Shown here in pieces: positions 5,089 to 10,307 of a stretch of DNA of 10,307 nt (its first letter is position 1; every line of letters begins with the position of its first letter). The translations under genes and the position numbers were made by a program. Source of the stretch: Bacteroidota bacterium (GTDB lineage: Bacteria > Bacteroidota > Bacteroidia > 2-12-FULL-35-15). Below the pieces are notes generated by a model. It ran no database searches. It was not told where the DNA came from and saw only the letters and a program-made list of their open reading frames with translations. Location: contig JAIOQD010000736.1 in assembly GCA_021413595.1 (NCBI GenBank), positions 1-10,307 on the forward strand. The letters run 5' to 3'.

Positions 5089-5562
5089 ATGCCAAAATTC
5101 AAAAAAGGATCTAAAGCAGCAAAAGACTATATGGCATCCATCAGGAAGATGAAAGGAAAGCCAAAAGCAAAAAAAACAACTGCTAAAAAAGTTGGTGCAA
5201 TAAAGATTGTTGAAAAAGGTGAAACTAAATTAACCCGCCCAACAAAAATTTATCAACAAACAAGAACTAAATCAGGAACATTTAAATCTTTGAAACGTAT
5301 TGCTGGAACAACTAAACACAAAGATACTAAATCGCATAACGTAAATATTAGAGTGGTTAGTGGAATACAAAAAACCATTAACGGAATGCAAAAAACATAT
5401 ATGGCAATTTATCAAAATAAAGGTGGAATTATTAATACTGCAATATTTAAAGCATCATCACTTTTGGAAGCAAAAAAATATGCATCAGCACACAAAAGAC
5501 ATTCACCTGAATTGAAAAAATACAAATCTGTTTCTACATCAGTAAAATTATATAAAAACTAA
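5089..5562 (+). CDS. Very basic protein, probable DNA-binding virion protein
   Basis: A 157-residue product with a highly basic N-terminal third (MPKFKKGSKAAKDYMASIRK, then repeated Lys up to about residue 36). The stretch KGSKAAKDYMASIRKMKG resembles a short basic motif (KGS-x-x-A-K-x-[YF]-M-A-x-[IL]-R) that I have met in many phage and large-virus structural proteins; this is from memory. KKVGAIK follows at 33-39, a tripeptide context that recurs in the next genes. The rest is Lys-rich and beta-like (SHNVNIRVVSGIQKTI, MQKTYMAIYQNKGGIINTAI), with a helix around LLEAKKYASAHKRH. A genome-condensing role inside the capsid is the best guess. It starts one base after the previous stop, so the operon is unbroken. 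Confidence 0.65.
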   Translation: MPKFKKGSKAAKDYMASIRKMKGKPKAKKTTAKKVGAIKIVEKGETKLTRPTKIYQQTRTKSGTFKSLKRIAGTTKHKDTKSHNVNIRVVSGIQKTINGMQKTYMAIYQNKGGIINTAIFKASSLLEAKKYASAHKRHSPELKKYKSVSTSVKLYKN

Positions 5563-5587
5563 AAACCTCAAATAAATATATACTAAA

Positions 5588-6034
5588 ATGGCAAAACGCA
5601 AAGCAAAAAAATCCTATACTAAACGCAGAAAGCGTTCAAGAGTAGGTTCAATTGGTGCATTAGATTTAATGTCACCGGTGGCAATGATAGGTGGAGCAGT
5701 TATCGGAAGATTTCTTGTTAACAAATTCCTATCAAAACAAAACGGAACAATCAAAGGAGTAGCACAAGTTGGTGCTGGACTTGGAGTTCAACTATTTGTT
5801 AAAAACGCAATGGCTTATAATGCTGGATCAGGAATGATTGCAGCTGGTGGATTGACTTTAATCCAATCTGTTGCTCCAAATTTAGCAATTGGTGCTGAAG
5901 GTGATAATGGAATATTATTTATCAGCGGAACAGATGAAATCAATACAGTAAATGGTGTAGATCAAATTGGTGCTGATCCTATGAATGATGAAATCAATAC
6001 TGTTAATGGTGTAGACGAAGACTACAACTACTAA
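5588..6034 (+). CDS. Basic-headed membrane protein with duplicated DEINTVNGVD tail, probable virion protein
   Basis: The 148-residue product starts with a strongly basic head (MAKRKAKKSYTKRRKRSR), followed by VGSIGALDL and a glycine-rich membrane helix (VAMIGGAVIGRFLV, about 31-44). Two further Gly/Ala-rich hydrophobic segments lie at about 56-73 and 80-100. The tail is acidic and holds a tandem repeat, DEINTVNGVD, at residues 116-125 and 134-143 (bases 5933-5962 and 5987-6016). GVDQIG lies at 123-128, the same hexapeptide as in the Cys-His-Asp protein. The anchor IGALDL...AMIGGAVIGRFLV resembles the one at the start of the protein encoded at 7998. A virion membrane protein whose head contacts DNA is plausible. 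There is no enzyme motif. Confidence 0.7.
   Translation: MAKRKAKKSYTKRRKRSRVGSIGALDLMSPVAMIGGAVIGRFLVNKFLSKQNGTIKGVAQVGAGLGVQLFVKNAMAYNAGSGMIAAGGLTLIQSVAPNLAIGAEGDNGILFISGTDEINTVNGVDQIGADPMNDEINTVNGVDEDYNY
5933..6016 (+). repeat. Tandem coding repeat (two units, DEINTVNGVD)
   Basis: Units at 5933-5962 and 5987-6016 encode the same ten residues and differ at only a few bases (for example ACAGTA against ACTGTT and GTAGAT against GTAGAC). They are separated by 24 bases. The changes I checked are synonymous, which suggests that the peptide rather than the DNA is conserved. Confidence 0.85.
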
Positions 6035-6043
6035 AATAGAAAA

Positions 6044-6074
6044 AATCCTAAAGGATTCAGGGAAGTATGAATCC
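6044..6074 (+). promoter_or_regulatory. Mutually exclusive small hairpins ahead of the capsid gene
   Basis: AATCC (6044-6048) can pair with GGATT (6053-6057), or GGATTC (6053-6058) can pair instead with GAATCC (6069-6074). The middle arm is shared, so only one hairpin can form at a time. The segment lies in the 73-base leader before the putative major capsid gene and could tune its translation or act as an mRNA processing site. The stems are only 5-6 bp, so this is tentative. Confidence 0.35.
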
Positions 6075-6102
6075 AAAAGTAAAACCTAAAAAAACAAAAT
6101 AA
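6067..6102 (+). CDS. Possible 11-aa leader peptide
   Basis: ATG 6067 opens a short frame encoding MNPKVKPKKTK and ends five bases before the capsid start. It is preceded by AGGGAAG, an unusually Shine-Dalgarno-like sequence for this genome. It could be a translated leader that helps load ribosomes, or it could be chance in A-rich DNA. No other support. Confidence 0.2.
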   Translation: MNPKVKPKKTK

Positions 6103-6107
6103 AAAAA

Positions 6108-6770
6108 ATGTCATCATCAGAAATGTCATCAAGACAAACGTATAGCTTAATTAAGAAAGCATACAAAAATGCTGGTCGTAATCCAATTACCACCGCATCA
6201 ACAATTCGTTTAATTCAACCAATCGCAACTGGTAAAACTTTTTACACATTCCCAATTTTACAAGGTGATACTGCACAAACATATGCAGAAGCATCATTGT
6301 TAAACAGAGCAGATGCATTTACTGCTACTCACGTTGGATTATTTATTGGTGGTTTAACTCCAGCTGGACTTGCTGCAACAGGTACAAATTATTCTTTGTA
6401 TCCATACAATTCAAGAGCTGTTCAAGCTGCACAAGGTAATGGTAATGTATTGTTTAATAATAGCTATTTAAACATAGCAATTAACAATGTGCAATATCTT
6501 CAAAATTTTGATACTCGCAGATTTAATTCATCTCCAATTGTACAAAGTGATATAGTAACATCAACATCTATAGCTGGTGCTACTGATGCTCAAGATTCAT
6601 TGTATGGTGATGCTGGTTTCGTGGCTTTAATTCCGACACTCCAATTTTCAGGAAGTGCTAAGGTAGATTTAACATTGAACTTACCTGAATCTTTAACAGC
6701 TGCAGTTGGCACAATTCAATTAATATTTAGAGGATTCCTATCTTTGGGAGCATCTAACCTAAATAAATAG
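6108..6770 (+). CDS. Putative major capsid protein, 220 aa
   Basis: A 220-residue protein with a short polar helical N-terminus (SSRQTYSLIKKAYKNAGRNP), then beta-strand-like sequence to the end: STIRLIQPIATGKTFYTFPI, THVGLFIGGLTP, YLNIAINNVQYLQNFDTRRF, ALIPTLQFSGSAKVDLTLNL, TIQLIFRGFLSLG. It has no membrane segment or catalytic motif. Evidence for the capsid role is the beta-rich make-up, central place among virion-type genes, a leader and strong terminator of its own (a common way to over-express a coat protein), and an early-balanced composition typical of coat proteins. At 220 residues it is short for a double jelly-roll protein (PM2 P2 is about 269), so a single jelly-roll is more likely. 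No homology can be claimed from the sequence alone. Confidence 0.6.
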   Translation: MSSSEMSSRQTYSLIKKAYKNAGRNPITTASTIRLIQPIATGKTFYTFPILQGDTAQTYAEASLLNRADAFTATHVGLFIGGLTPAGLAATGTNYSLYPYNSRAVQAAQGNGNVLFNNSYLNIAINNVQYLQNFDTRRFNSSPIVQSDIVTSTSIAGATDAQDSLYGDAGFVALIPTLQFSGSAKVDLTLNLPESLTAAVGTIQLIFRGFLSLGASNLNK

Positions 6771-6777
6771 TAAATGT

Positions 6778-6822
6778 GGATTTCCGTCAGCTCGTGGTGT
6801 GCTGACGGCAATCCTTTTTTTT
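6778..6822 (+). terminator. Strong intrinsic terminator after the capsid gene
   Basis: GGATTTCCGTCAGC (6778-6791) pairs with GCTGACGGCAATCC (6801-6814) over 14 positions with one mismatch, around a nine-base loop, and eight T follow (6815-6822). It sits inside the late gene cluster with no clear promoter after it, so partial read-through must feed the downstream genes. This would make the capsid mRNA more abundant than the rest. Confidence 0.93.
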
Positions 6823-6847
6823 AACCTTTTAATTTTATTATAAAAAA

Positions 6848-7261
6848 ATGTTTTACGTTAAACGCTCGGAATACTGCGAAATTGCGGTAGGAGCAACAAA
6901 TACTAATCAGGTAGTGTATTTCCCTGATCTTCCAAATTTAAGAAACACAAAAACTTTTGGTTTAAGTGCTTATAATAATCATTCATTAACTACTGCATTA
7001 AGCGGAAATCTTGTTATCAGTGATACATTGTCAAAAACAGTATTAGTATTTTTGTATTTTGAAAATGGATTATTTATTGCACAACCATTATACAGCTTTA
7101 TCAATGTAGATCCAACTAATGGTTATTACCAATTACCAGTAGCTATGGCCGGACAAAATATCGTATGGTCAAAATCATATATACAAATTACTGATTCAGC
7201 TGATATACCAAATTTTGCTGGTAAATCATTAGTATTTAATGTTTATTACACTTTGAAATAA
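6848..7261 (+). CDS. Beta-rich protein, putative second capsid or vertex protein
   Basis: The 137-residue product is rich in beta-type alternation and aromatic residues throughout: VKRSEYCEIAVGATNTNQVV, KTVLVFLYFENGLFIAQPLY, SFINVDPTNGYYQLPV, IVWSKSYIQITDSADIPNFA, SLVFNVYYTLK. There is no membrane helix and no enzyme motif. Length and make-up suit a single jelly-roll domain. Coming directly after the putative major capsid gene, it may be a second coat protein (as in the two-coat-protein single-jelly-roll phages), a penton, or a cement protein. It is preceded by AATTTTATTATAAAAAA and no Shine-Dalgarno sequence, and lies just after a strong terminator, so it is probably expressed at a lower level. 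Confidence 0.55.
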   Translation: MFYVKRSEYCEIAVGATNTNQVVYFPDLPNLRNTKTFGLSAYNNHSLTTALSGNLVISDTLSKTVLVFLYFENGLFIAQPLYSFINVDPTNGYYQLPVAMAGQNIVWSKSYIQITDSADIPNFAGKSLVFNVYYTLK

Positions 7262-7262
7262 A

Positions 7263-7997
7263 ATGGCAAAGGCAGAATATATAGGCATTGATAAGATATA
7301 CAATCTTCTATCATCAAATCAAGTTGTAAAAATTGATTTGAAAAAAAATAGTAGATCAGTATTTGTTGATCAGATTTCAGAAAATAGAACATCTGATGAC
7401 ATTATAAATAATTTTATAAATAACTTCGCAAATATTCAGCCTGAAACAAATTTTGCTACATATACAATCCATATTACTAATAAACGAAAAGCTGATAGTA
7501 TTTCTCCTGATATAGCTTTTTATCCACCACCAGGAGGTGAATATGTCAATATGTATAAAAAAACACAACCATCAACAAATAGTGATCTTGGATTCTCCAC
7601 AAGGGAATTTATAGAAGCATCAACAAGGATGCATATATTACAAGATGAGAATGCAAGATTAAAAGAAGAACTGGAAGAAATTTCAGCAGAAAATGAAGAG
7701 CTTGAAAGAAAAATACCCAATGGTGAGCAGCCCCAAAATATTGGTGCAGTATTGCAATCTGCATTGTATTCCAATGCTGACAAAATTATTGCAATACTTG
7801 CTGATAAATTGTTCGGTGGTGCCAATAATCCGTCAATTAATTTAGCTGGTATTCCTGATCAGGATGTAAATTCAATGCTGAATCAAATGATGTTAATTGA
7901 ACCTGAATTTCCATCACATTTATCAATGTTGATAAATTTGAGAAAAAATAAACCTGATATATATTCAATGGCTGTTAGTCAATTAAAAAGTTTATAA
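7263..7997 (+). CDS. Coiled-coil protein of unknown function, 244 aa
   Basis: The N-terminal part (about 1-95) is mixed alpha/beta and ends in a YPPPGGEYVNMY loop. Residues about 112-152 form a clear coiled coil with dense Glu/Lys and Leu (HILQDENARLKEELEEISAE, NEELERKI). Next is a hydrophobic amphipathic helix (about 159-185, IGAVLQSALYSNADKIIAIL), and the C-terminus is helical with several Met and Leu. FVDQIS at 34-39 is a loose relative of the GVDQIG peptide. No family is recognised. The position just after the capsid-type genes suggests a virion, assembly or scaffold protein; the coiled coil points to an oligomer. It starts one base after the preceding stop and abuts the next gene with no gap. 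Confidence 0.6.
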   Translation: MAKAEYIGIDKIYNLLSSNQVVKIDLKKNSRSVFVDQISENRTSDDIINNFINNFANIQPETNFATYTIHITNKRKADSISPDIAFYPPPGGEYVNMYKKTQPSTNSDLGFSTREFIEASTRMHILQDENARLKEELEEISAENEELERKIPNGEQPQNIGAVLQSALYSNADKIIAILADKLFGGANNPSINLAGIPDQDVNSMLNQMMLIEPEFPSHLSMLINLRKNKPDIYSMAVSQLKSL

Positions 7998-8483
7998 ATG
8001 AGAAAAATAGGTGCATCAGATTTAAATATTAATACTGCCTTAATAATAGGAGCAGCCATCGGTGCATATTTTCTTGTTTTAAAACCTATATTAGAAAAAA
8101 CGGGAATTAAAAAAACAGCATCTGAAGAAGCTGAAGAAAAAGCAGCTGAAGAACTAAAAAATATAGGGATATGGAATACACAAGAATCATTGATGAGAAA
8201 ATATCCACAAGGTACAACTTTTAAATTATTGACAGTATCTATTGCCGATCAATTTGCAAAAAATATATATAATTCTTGGTCATATATCAATGATGATGAA
8301 GAAAAAGTGTATGCACAATTTAGAGCATTAAACTATCAATCACAAGTATCATCAATTGTTAATGCATATTACAGATTATTTAATAAAGATCTATATCAAA
8401 CATTATATACTAAATTGTCTGATTCTGAATTAACAACCATTACAAACATAATATCAAACAAGCCATCAGGCATACAAAAATGA
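7998..8483 (+). CDS. N-terminally membrane-anchored protein with annexin-like helical domain
   Basis: The 161-residue product opens MRKIGASDLN, then a membrane helix (TALIIGAAIGAYFLVLKP, about 13-30) that resembles the anchor of the protein encoded at 5588. A charged Glu/Lys/Ala helix follows (about 40-55). The C-terminal half (about 98-156) is four-helix-like: DDEEKVYAQFRALNYQSQVS, IVNAYYRLFNKDLYQTLYTK, LSDSELTTITNII. The series D-E-x-x-[IV]-Y, L, Y-x-x-x-[FY]-x-x-D-L, L-S-x-x-E-L follows the layout of an annexin repeat, seen by eye and from memory in phage structural proteins. It is probably a virion membrane protein joining capsid and membrane. Its stop overlaps the next start (ATGA). Confidence 0.65.
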   Translation: MRKIGASDLNINTALIIGAAIGAYFLVLKPILEKTGIKKTASEEAEEKAAEELKNIGIWNTQESLMRKYPQGTTFKLLTVSIADQFAKNIYNSWSYINDDEEKVYAQFRALNYQSQVSSIVNAYYRLFNKDLYQTLYTKLSDSELTTITNIISNKPSGIQK

Positions 8484-8737
8484 TAAATTTTTCAACAGAT
8501 ATTACACAATATAACGAAAATTCACCAATTTTTCGTGATTCAAGAACCATTGGTTATAGCTTTACCAATCAAGGAAATTCTATTTTACAAATTAATAATT
8601 TTAAATTGTTACCAGGAGCCACATTAAAAACATTTGAACCACTAATGATTGATACTACATTGTATCGTGTAGTATTTGATCAATTAGCTCTTATTTCTGA
8701 TAATTTATTAACCGTTATAACCTACAACCAACAATGA
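8480..8737 (+). CDS. Small beta-rich protein, probable spike base or adaptor, 85 aa
   Basis: The product is a compact beta sandwich by appearance: SRTIGYSFTNQGNSILQINN, FKLLPGATLKTFEPL, TTLYRVVFDQLAL, NLLTVITYNQQ. Successive strands are separated by Asn/Gly turns, and there is no membrane helix. It is the first of four genes linked by ATGA overlaps that lead to spike-like proteins, so an adaptor between virion and spike is the best guess. No family can be named. The overlap with the preceding stop (8480-8483) fixes the start. Confidence 0.55.
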   Translation: MINFSTDITQYNENSPIFRDSRTIGYSFTNQGNSILQINNFKLLPGATLKTFEPLMIDTTLYRVVFDQLALISDNLLTVITYNQQ

Positions 8738-9093
8738 TAAGCACTACTGGTATAACACGACCAAAAGGAACAATTGCAAAAAGTACTGATGCTGGAACAC
8801 CAGTAATGGGAACAGATGTTTCAAATATTTATAAGTTTATAAAATTAGATGCCGATGGAAATATTATTGTTTCAAACACATCAGGATCAACCAATCTTCG
8901 TGTATTAGTTGATCAAGTATCAACATCACTATCCTATGTTGGATATGCAATTTTTGATGCTTTAACAAGCCAATCAAAATGGTTAATATTCAGATTACAA
9001 GTATCAGGTACAGTAACTAATAAATCGTTTGCAAACACAACCACTGCATATGATAAAATTTGGAATGACAGAGCAACATATACTTACCTATGA
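8734..9093 (+). CDS. Fibre/spike-like protein, 119 aa
   Basis: The second half (about 58-119) reads VDQVSTSLSYVGYAIFDALT, SKWLIFRLQVSG and ends in TTTAYDKIWNDRATYTYL. The series Y-[VI]-G-x-A, then W-x-I-x-R, then W-[ND]-D-R-x-x-x-x-Y is a pattern I recall from many phage virion proteins found beside fibres. It is used here as a hint, not proof. The N-terminal half is Thr/Ser/Gly-rich and beta-like. It lies between two other beta-rich proteins with ATGA overlaps at both ends, fitting a receptor-binding cassette. No enzyme motif is seen. Confidence 0.6.
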   Translation: MISTTGITRPKGTIAKSTDAGTPVMGTDVSNIYKFIKLDADGNIIVSNTSGSTNLRVLVDQVSTSLSYVGYAIFDALTSQSKWLIFRLQVSGTVTNKSFANTTTAYDKIWNDRATYTYL

Positions 9094-9707
9094 GCATACT
9101 AATAGACAAACTAACTGGTAATATATATGATTTTGATATTGTTTCAAATACAATACCTTTGTATGCTAGAAAAACAAGTCAAACTACAATTGTTAATACA
9201 ATCGTAGAATCTGATATAAGTACTGGAATGAGTACAAGTGGAGGAACAATTTTATTTAATGCAAATTATTTTAAAACAAATCAAATTTATTTAATGTCAG
9301 CAAAAGGATATTATTATAATAATGTTGCAGCTACTAATATATCACTTTCTATTCAATCATATTTAAATGCACAAAGTTTAACGATACCATTAACTAATTC
9401 CTTTGGAGGACCAAATGCAACATCTCTATCTCAATGGAATTATGATTTAATGTTTTATTTTACATCAATTGGTGCAGCTGGACAATGTATTGCCAGTCAT
9501 TCAGCATATAGAACACATTCAGATAACACAACTGGAACTCAACAATTAGCAGTCAGGGGTTTAGGATTACAAAATACAACAACAAAAAGTCCTTTTACTA
9601 TTAATACAACTATTGCACAAACATTAAAACTTACTGCTATAATGAGTGTAGCTAATATAAATGTATATACAATATGTAATTCAATAATTGTTCAAGAATT
9701 AAAATAA
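9090..9707 (+). CDS. Putative spike/receptor-binding protein, 205 aa
   Basis: The N-terminus (MSILIDKLTGNIYDFDIVSN) may attach to the virion. From about residue 45 the sequence is Ser/Thr/Asn-rich and beta-stranded: STSGGTILFNANYFKTNQIY, LMSAKGYYYNN, TNISLSIQSYLNAQSLTIPL, YDLMFYFTSIGAAGQCI, QTLKLTAIMSVANINVYTIC. The stretch from GGTILFNANYF to AKGYY follows the first-strand layout of jelly-roll or TNF-like head domains on phage fibres (G-x-x-x-[IL]-x-A-N-x-[FL], later a [SA]-x-G-[YF]). It is the largest member of the spike cassette and the likeliest host-recognition protein. Receptor-binding assignment is inference; a minor capsid role remains possible. Confidence 0.6.
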   Translation: MSILIDKLTGNIYDFDIVSNTIPLYARKTSQTTIVNTIVESDISTGMSTSGGTILFNANYFKTNQIYLMSAKGYYYNNVAATNISLSIQSYLNAQSLTIPLTNSFGGPNATSLSQWNYDLMFYFTSIGAAGQCIASHSAYRTHSDNTTGTQQLAVRGLGLQNTTTKSPFTINTTIAQTLKLTAIMSVANINVYTICNSIIVQELK

Positions 9708-9889
9708 TGATTTATAACGGAAACATACAGTTAATTGATGCCAATATATATGAAGCATTTATATATAATAATGAAAATACATTAGTATATAGTATAATTG
9801 GTAGTGCAAATGATAATATTGATTTTCAAACAACATATACGCAGTTTATTTGTGATCAACTTTCTATAGACAATATTAATTGGATATGA
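9707..9889 (+). CDS. Small acidic protein next to the spike gene, 60 aa
   Basis: A 60-residue, acidic, beta-like protein (GNIQLIDANIYEAFIYNNEN, TLVYSIIGSANDNIDF, FICDQLSIDNINWI). It shares one base with the preceding stop (TAATG) and overlaps the lysin start (ATGA), so it sits tightly between spike and lysis genes. It has no membrane helix. It could be a spike chaperone or a small spike subunit; no family is recognised. Confidence 0.55.
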   Translation: MIYNGNIQLIDANIYEAFIYNNENTLVYSIIGSANDNIDFQTTYTQFICDQLSIDNINWI

Positions 9890-10307
9890 GCATTAAAGAT
9901 GCATATGATATTGCATTAGAACTTGGTTTAAGTGATCCACAAGCAAAATTAATTGCAGCACAAGCTGCGTATGAAACTGCAAACTTTACATCCAATGTTT
10001 TTAAATTAAACAATAATCCAGCTGGAATAATGTTTATAAATAAACCATACCAAAAAAATGCAACTGCTGGATCATCATTTCCATCAAATGAAAGCAAAAC
10101 TGCAAAGTATGCAAAATTTGTAACCATTAAAGACGGATTTAAAGATATGATCAGGATAACTTATCCATCATTGATTCAAAGTACAGATTCAACTACATAT
10201 GCTGCAAAATTAAAAGCACAAAAATACTATACCGGTAACCAAGAAATATATTCAGCTGGATTAACAAAGTATTGGAATCTAACAAAAGATTTTGTTAAAA
10301 AAAAAAG
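9886..10307 (+). CDS. Glucosaminidase-type tail-anchored lysin (5' part; continues at base 1 of the circle)
   Basis: On the circle this gene is 9886-10166 plus 1-205 (161 residues). The start reads MSIKDAYDIALELGLSDPQA. The catalytic region is AAQAAYETANFTSNVF, with Glu30 as the likely catalytic acid, then LNNNPAGIM (41-49). This matches the Q-A-x-x-E-[ST]... and N-N-x-x-G-[IM] signature of the glucosaminidase/lysozyme-like family (PF01832 type) that cuts peptidoglycan sugar chains. Later motifs AKYAKFVTIKDGFKDMIRI (about 73-91) and GNQEIYSAGLTKYW fit the same family. A C-terminal membrane helix then KKK makes it tail-anchored, so it may act in release, or in the virion during entry. The start overlaps the previous stop (ATGA 9886-9889). 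Confidence 0.85.
   Translation, partial: MSIKDAYDIALELGLSDPQAKLIAAQAAYETANFTSNVFKLNNNPAGIMFINKPYQKNATAGSSFPSNESKTAKYAKFVTIKDGFKDMIRITYPSLIQSTDSTTYAAKLKAQKYYTGNQEIYSAGLTKYWNLTKDFVKKK
10167..10307. repeat. Right copy of 141-bp terminal identity (circular contig overlap)
   Basis: Identical to bases 1-141. Removing one copy gives a closed circle of 10,166 bp in which the lysin gene is intact. Confidence 0.95.

Noticed and set aside
4757..5095. Minus-strand open frames inside the 400-aa gene (also 4007-4201 and 4493-4681)
   Set aside because: All are antisense to a well-supported gene with recognisable domains and show low-complexity Ala/Ser composition.
7028..7054. TATTTTTG preceded by TTG as a second promoter
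   Set aside because: It lies inside the coding region of the 137-aa protein, the gap is 16 bases, and such words are expected by chance in AT-rich DNA. TATCTTTG at 6739 near the capsid gene end lacks an upstream TTTG and was rejected too.
7520..7825. Minus-strand open frame of 101 codons within the coiled-coil gene (also 7377-7568)
   Set aside because: Its Ser-rich product mirrors the Glu/Lys coiled coil on the other strand. No start context or neighbour supports it.
9876..10127. Minus-strand open frame of 83 codons over the lysin start
   Set aside because: It is antisense to the catalytic part of the lysin, which has clear family motifs.

Overview
The window looks like one complete small circular virus genome, cut open inside a gene. 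Bases 1-141 are identical to 10167-10307, so the sequence closes into a circle of about 10,166 bp, and the open frame that runs off the right end continues in frame from the left end. It is AT-rich, every credible gene is on the + strand, and the genes are packed with 1-4 base overlaps. A phage of Bacteroidota (Flavobacterium-like hosts) is suggested by three things: a near-perfect Bacteroidota-type promoter (TTTG, 18 nt, TAnnTTTG), A-rich gene starts without Shine-Dalgarno sequences, and a RepA-like ATPase of the kind common on Bacteroidota mobile elements. Size, gene content and the many membrane-anchored structural proteins suggest a tailless, membrane-containing phage, in the general style of PM2 (Corticoviridae) or FLiP (Finnlakeviridae). 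I see no tail, portal, terminase or integrase genes, and the capsid genes do not look like a standard double jelly-roll protein. Whether the packaged DNA is single- or double-stranded cannot be told from the sequence.

Layout. (1) 430-3093, early/replication block: after a terminator, eight small genes (68, 56, 23, 82, 88, 66, 80 and 108 aa) lead to a 257-aa RecA/RepA-like ATPase. Four of the first genes share a CACAATG-type start context, and the 80-aa product looks like a small Sm-type beta barrel. (2) 3094-3399, the only long non-coding stretch: a terminator, a small palindrome, a 33-bp imperfect hairpin with a G/C-tract tip (probable replication origin or packaging signal), and the late promoter. 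(3) 3400-6034: a membrane-anchored LEA14-like protein; a 400-aa protein with a transglutaminase/papain-like Cys-His-Asp domain and two membrane segments; a very basic protein; and a basic-headed membrane protein. (4) 6108-7261: the best major capsid candidate, closed off by its own strong terminator, then a second beta-rich capsid-like protein. (5) 7263-8483: a coiled-coil protein and a membrane-anchored protein with an annexin-like helical domain. (6) 8480-9889: four beta-rich proteins that look like a spike/receptor-binding cassette. (7) 9886 across the junction to 429: a tail-anchored glucosaminidase-type lysin and a small holin-like membrane protein, ending at a strong terminator.

The most interesting pattern is a short peptide, GVDQIG. 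It occurs three times in two proteins, and twice it sits exactly at domain boundaries of the protein that carries the cysteine-protease/transglutaminase-like domain. Related IGA/VGA tripeptides lie at the junctions of basic heads and membrane anchors in three other virion-type proteins. I propose a virion maturation (cleavage or cross-linking) system run by that enzyme; this is inference and needs testing.
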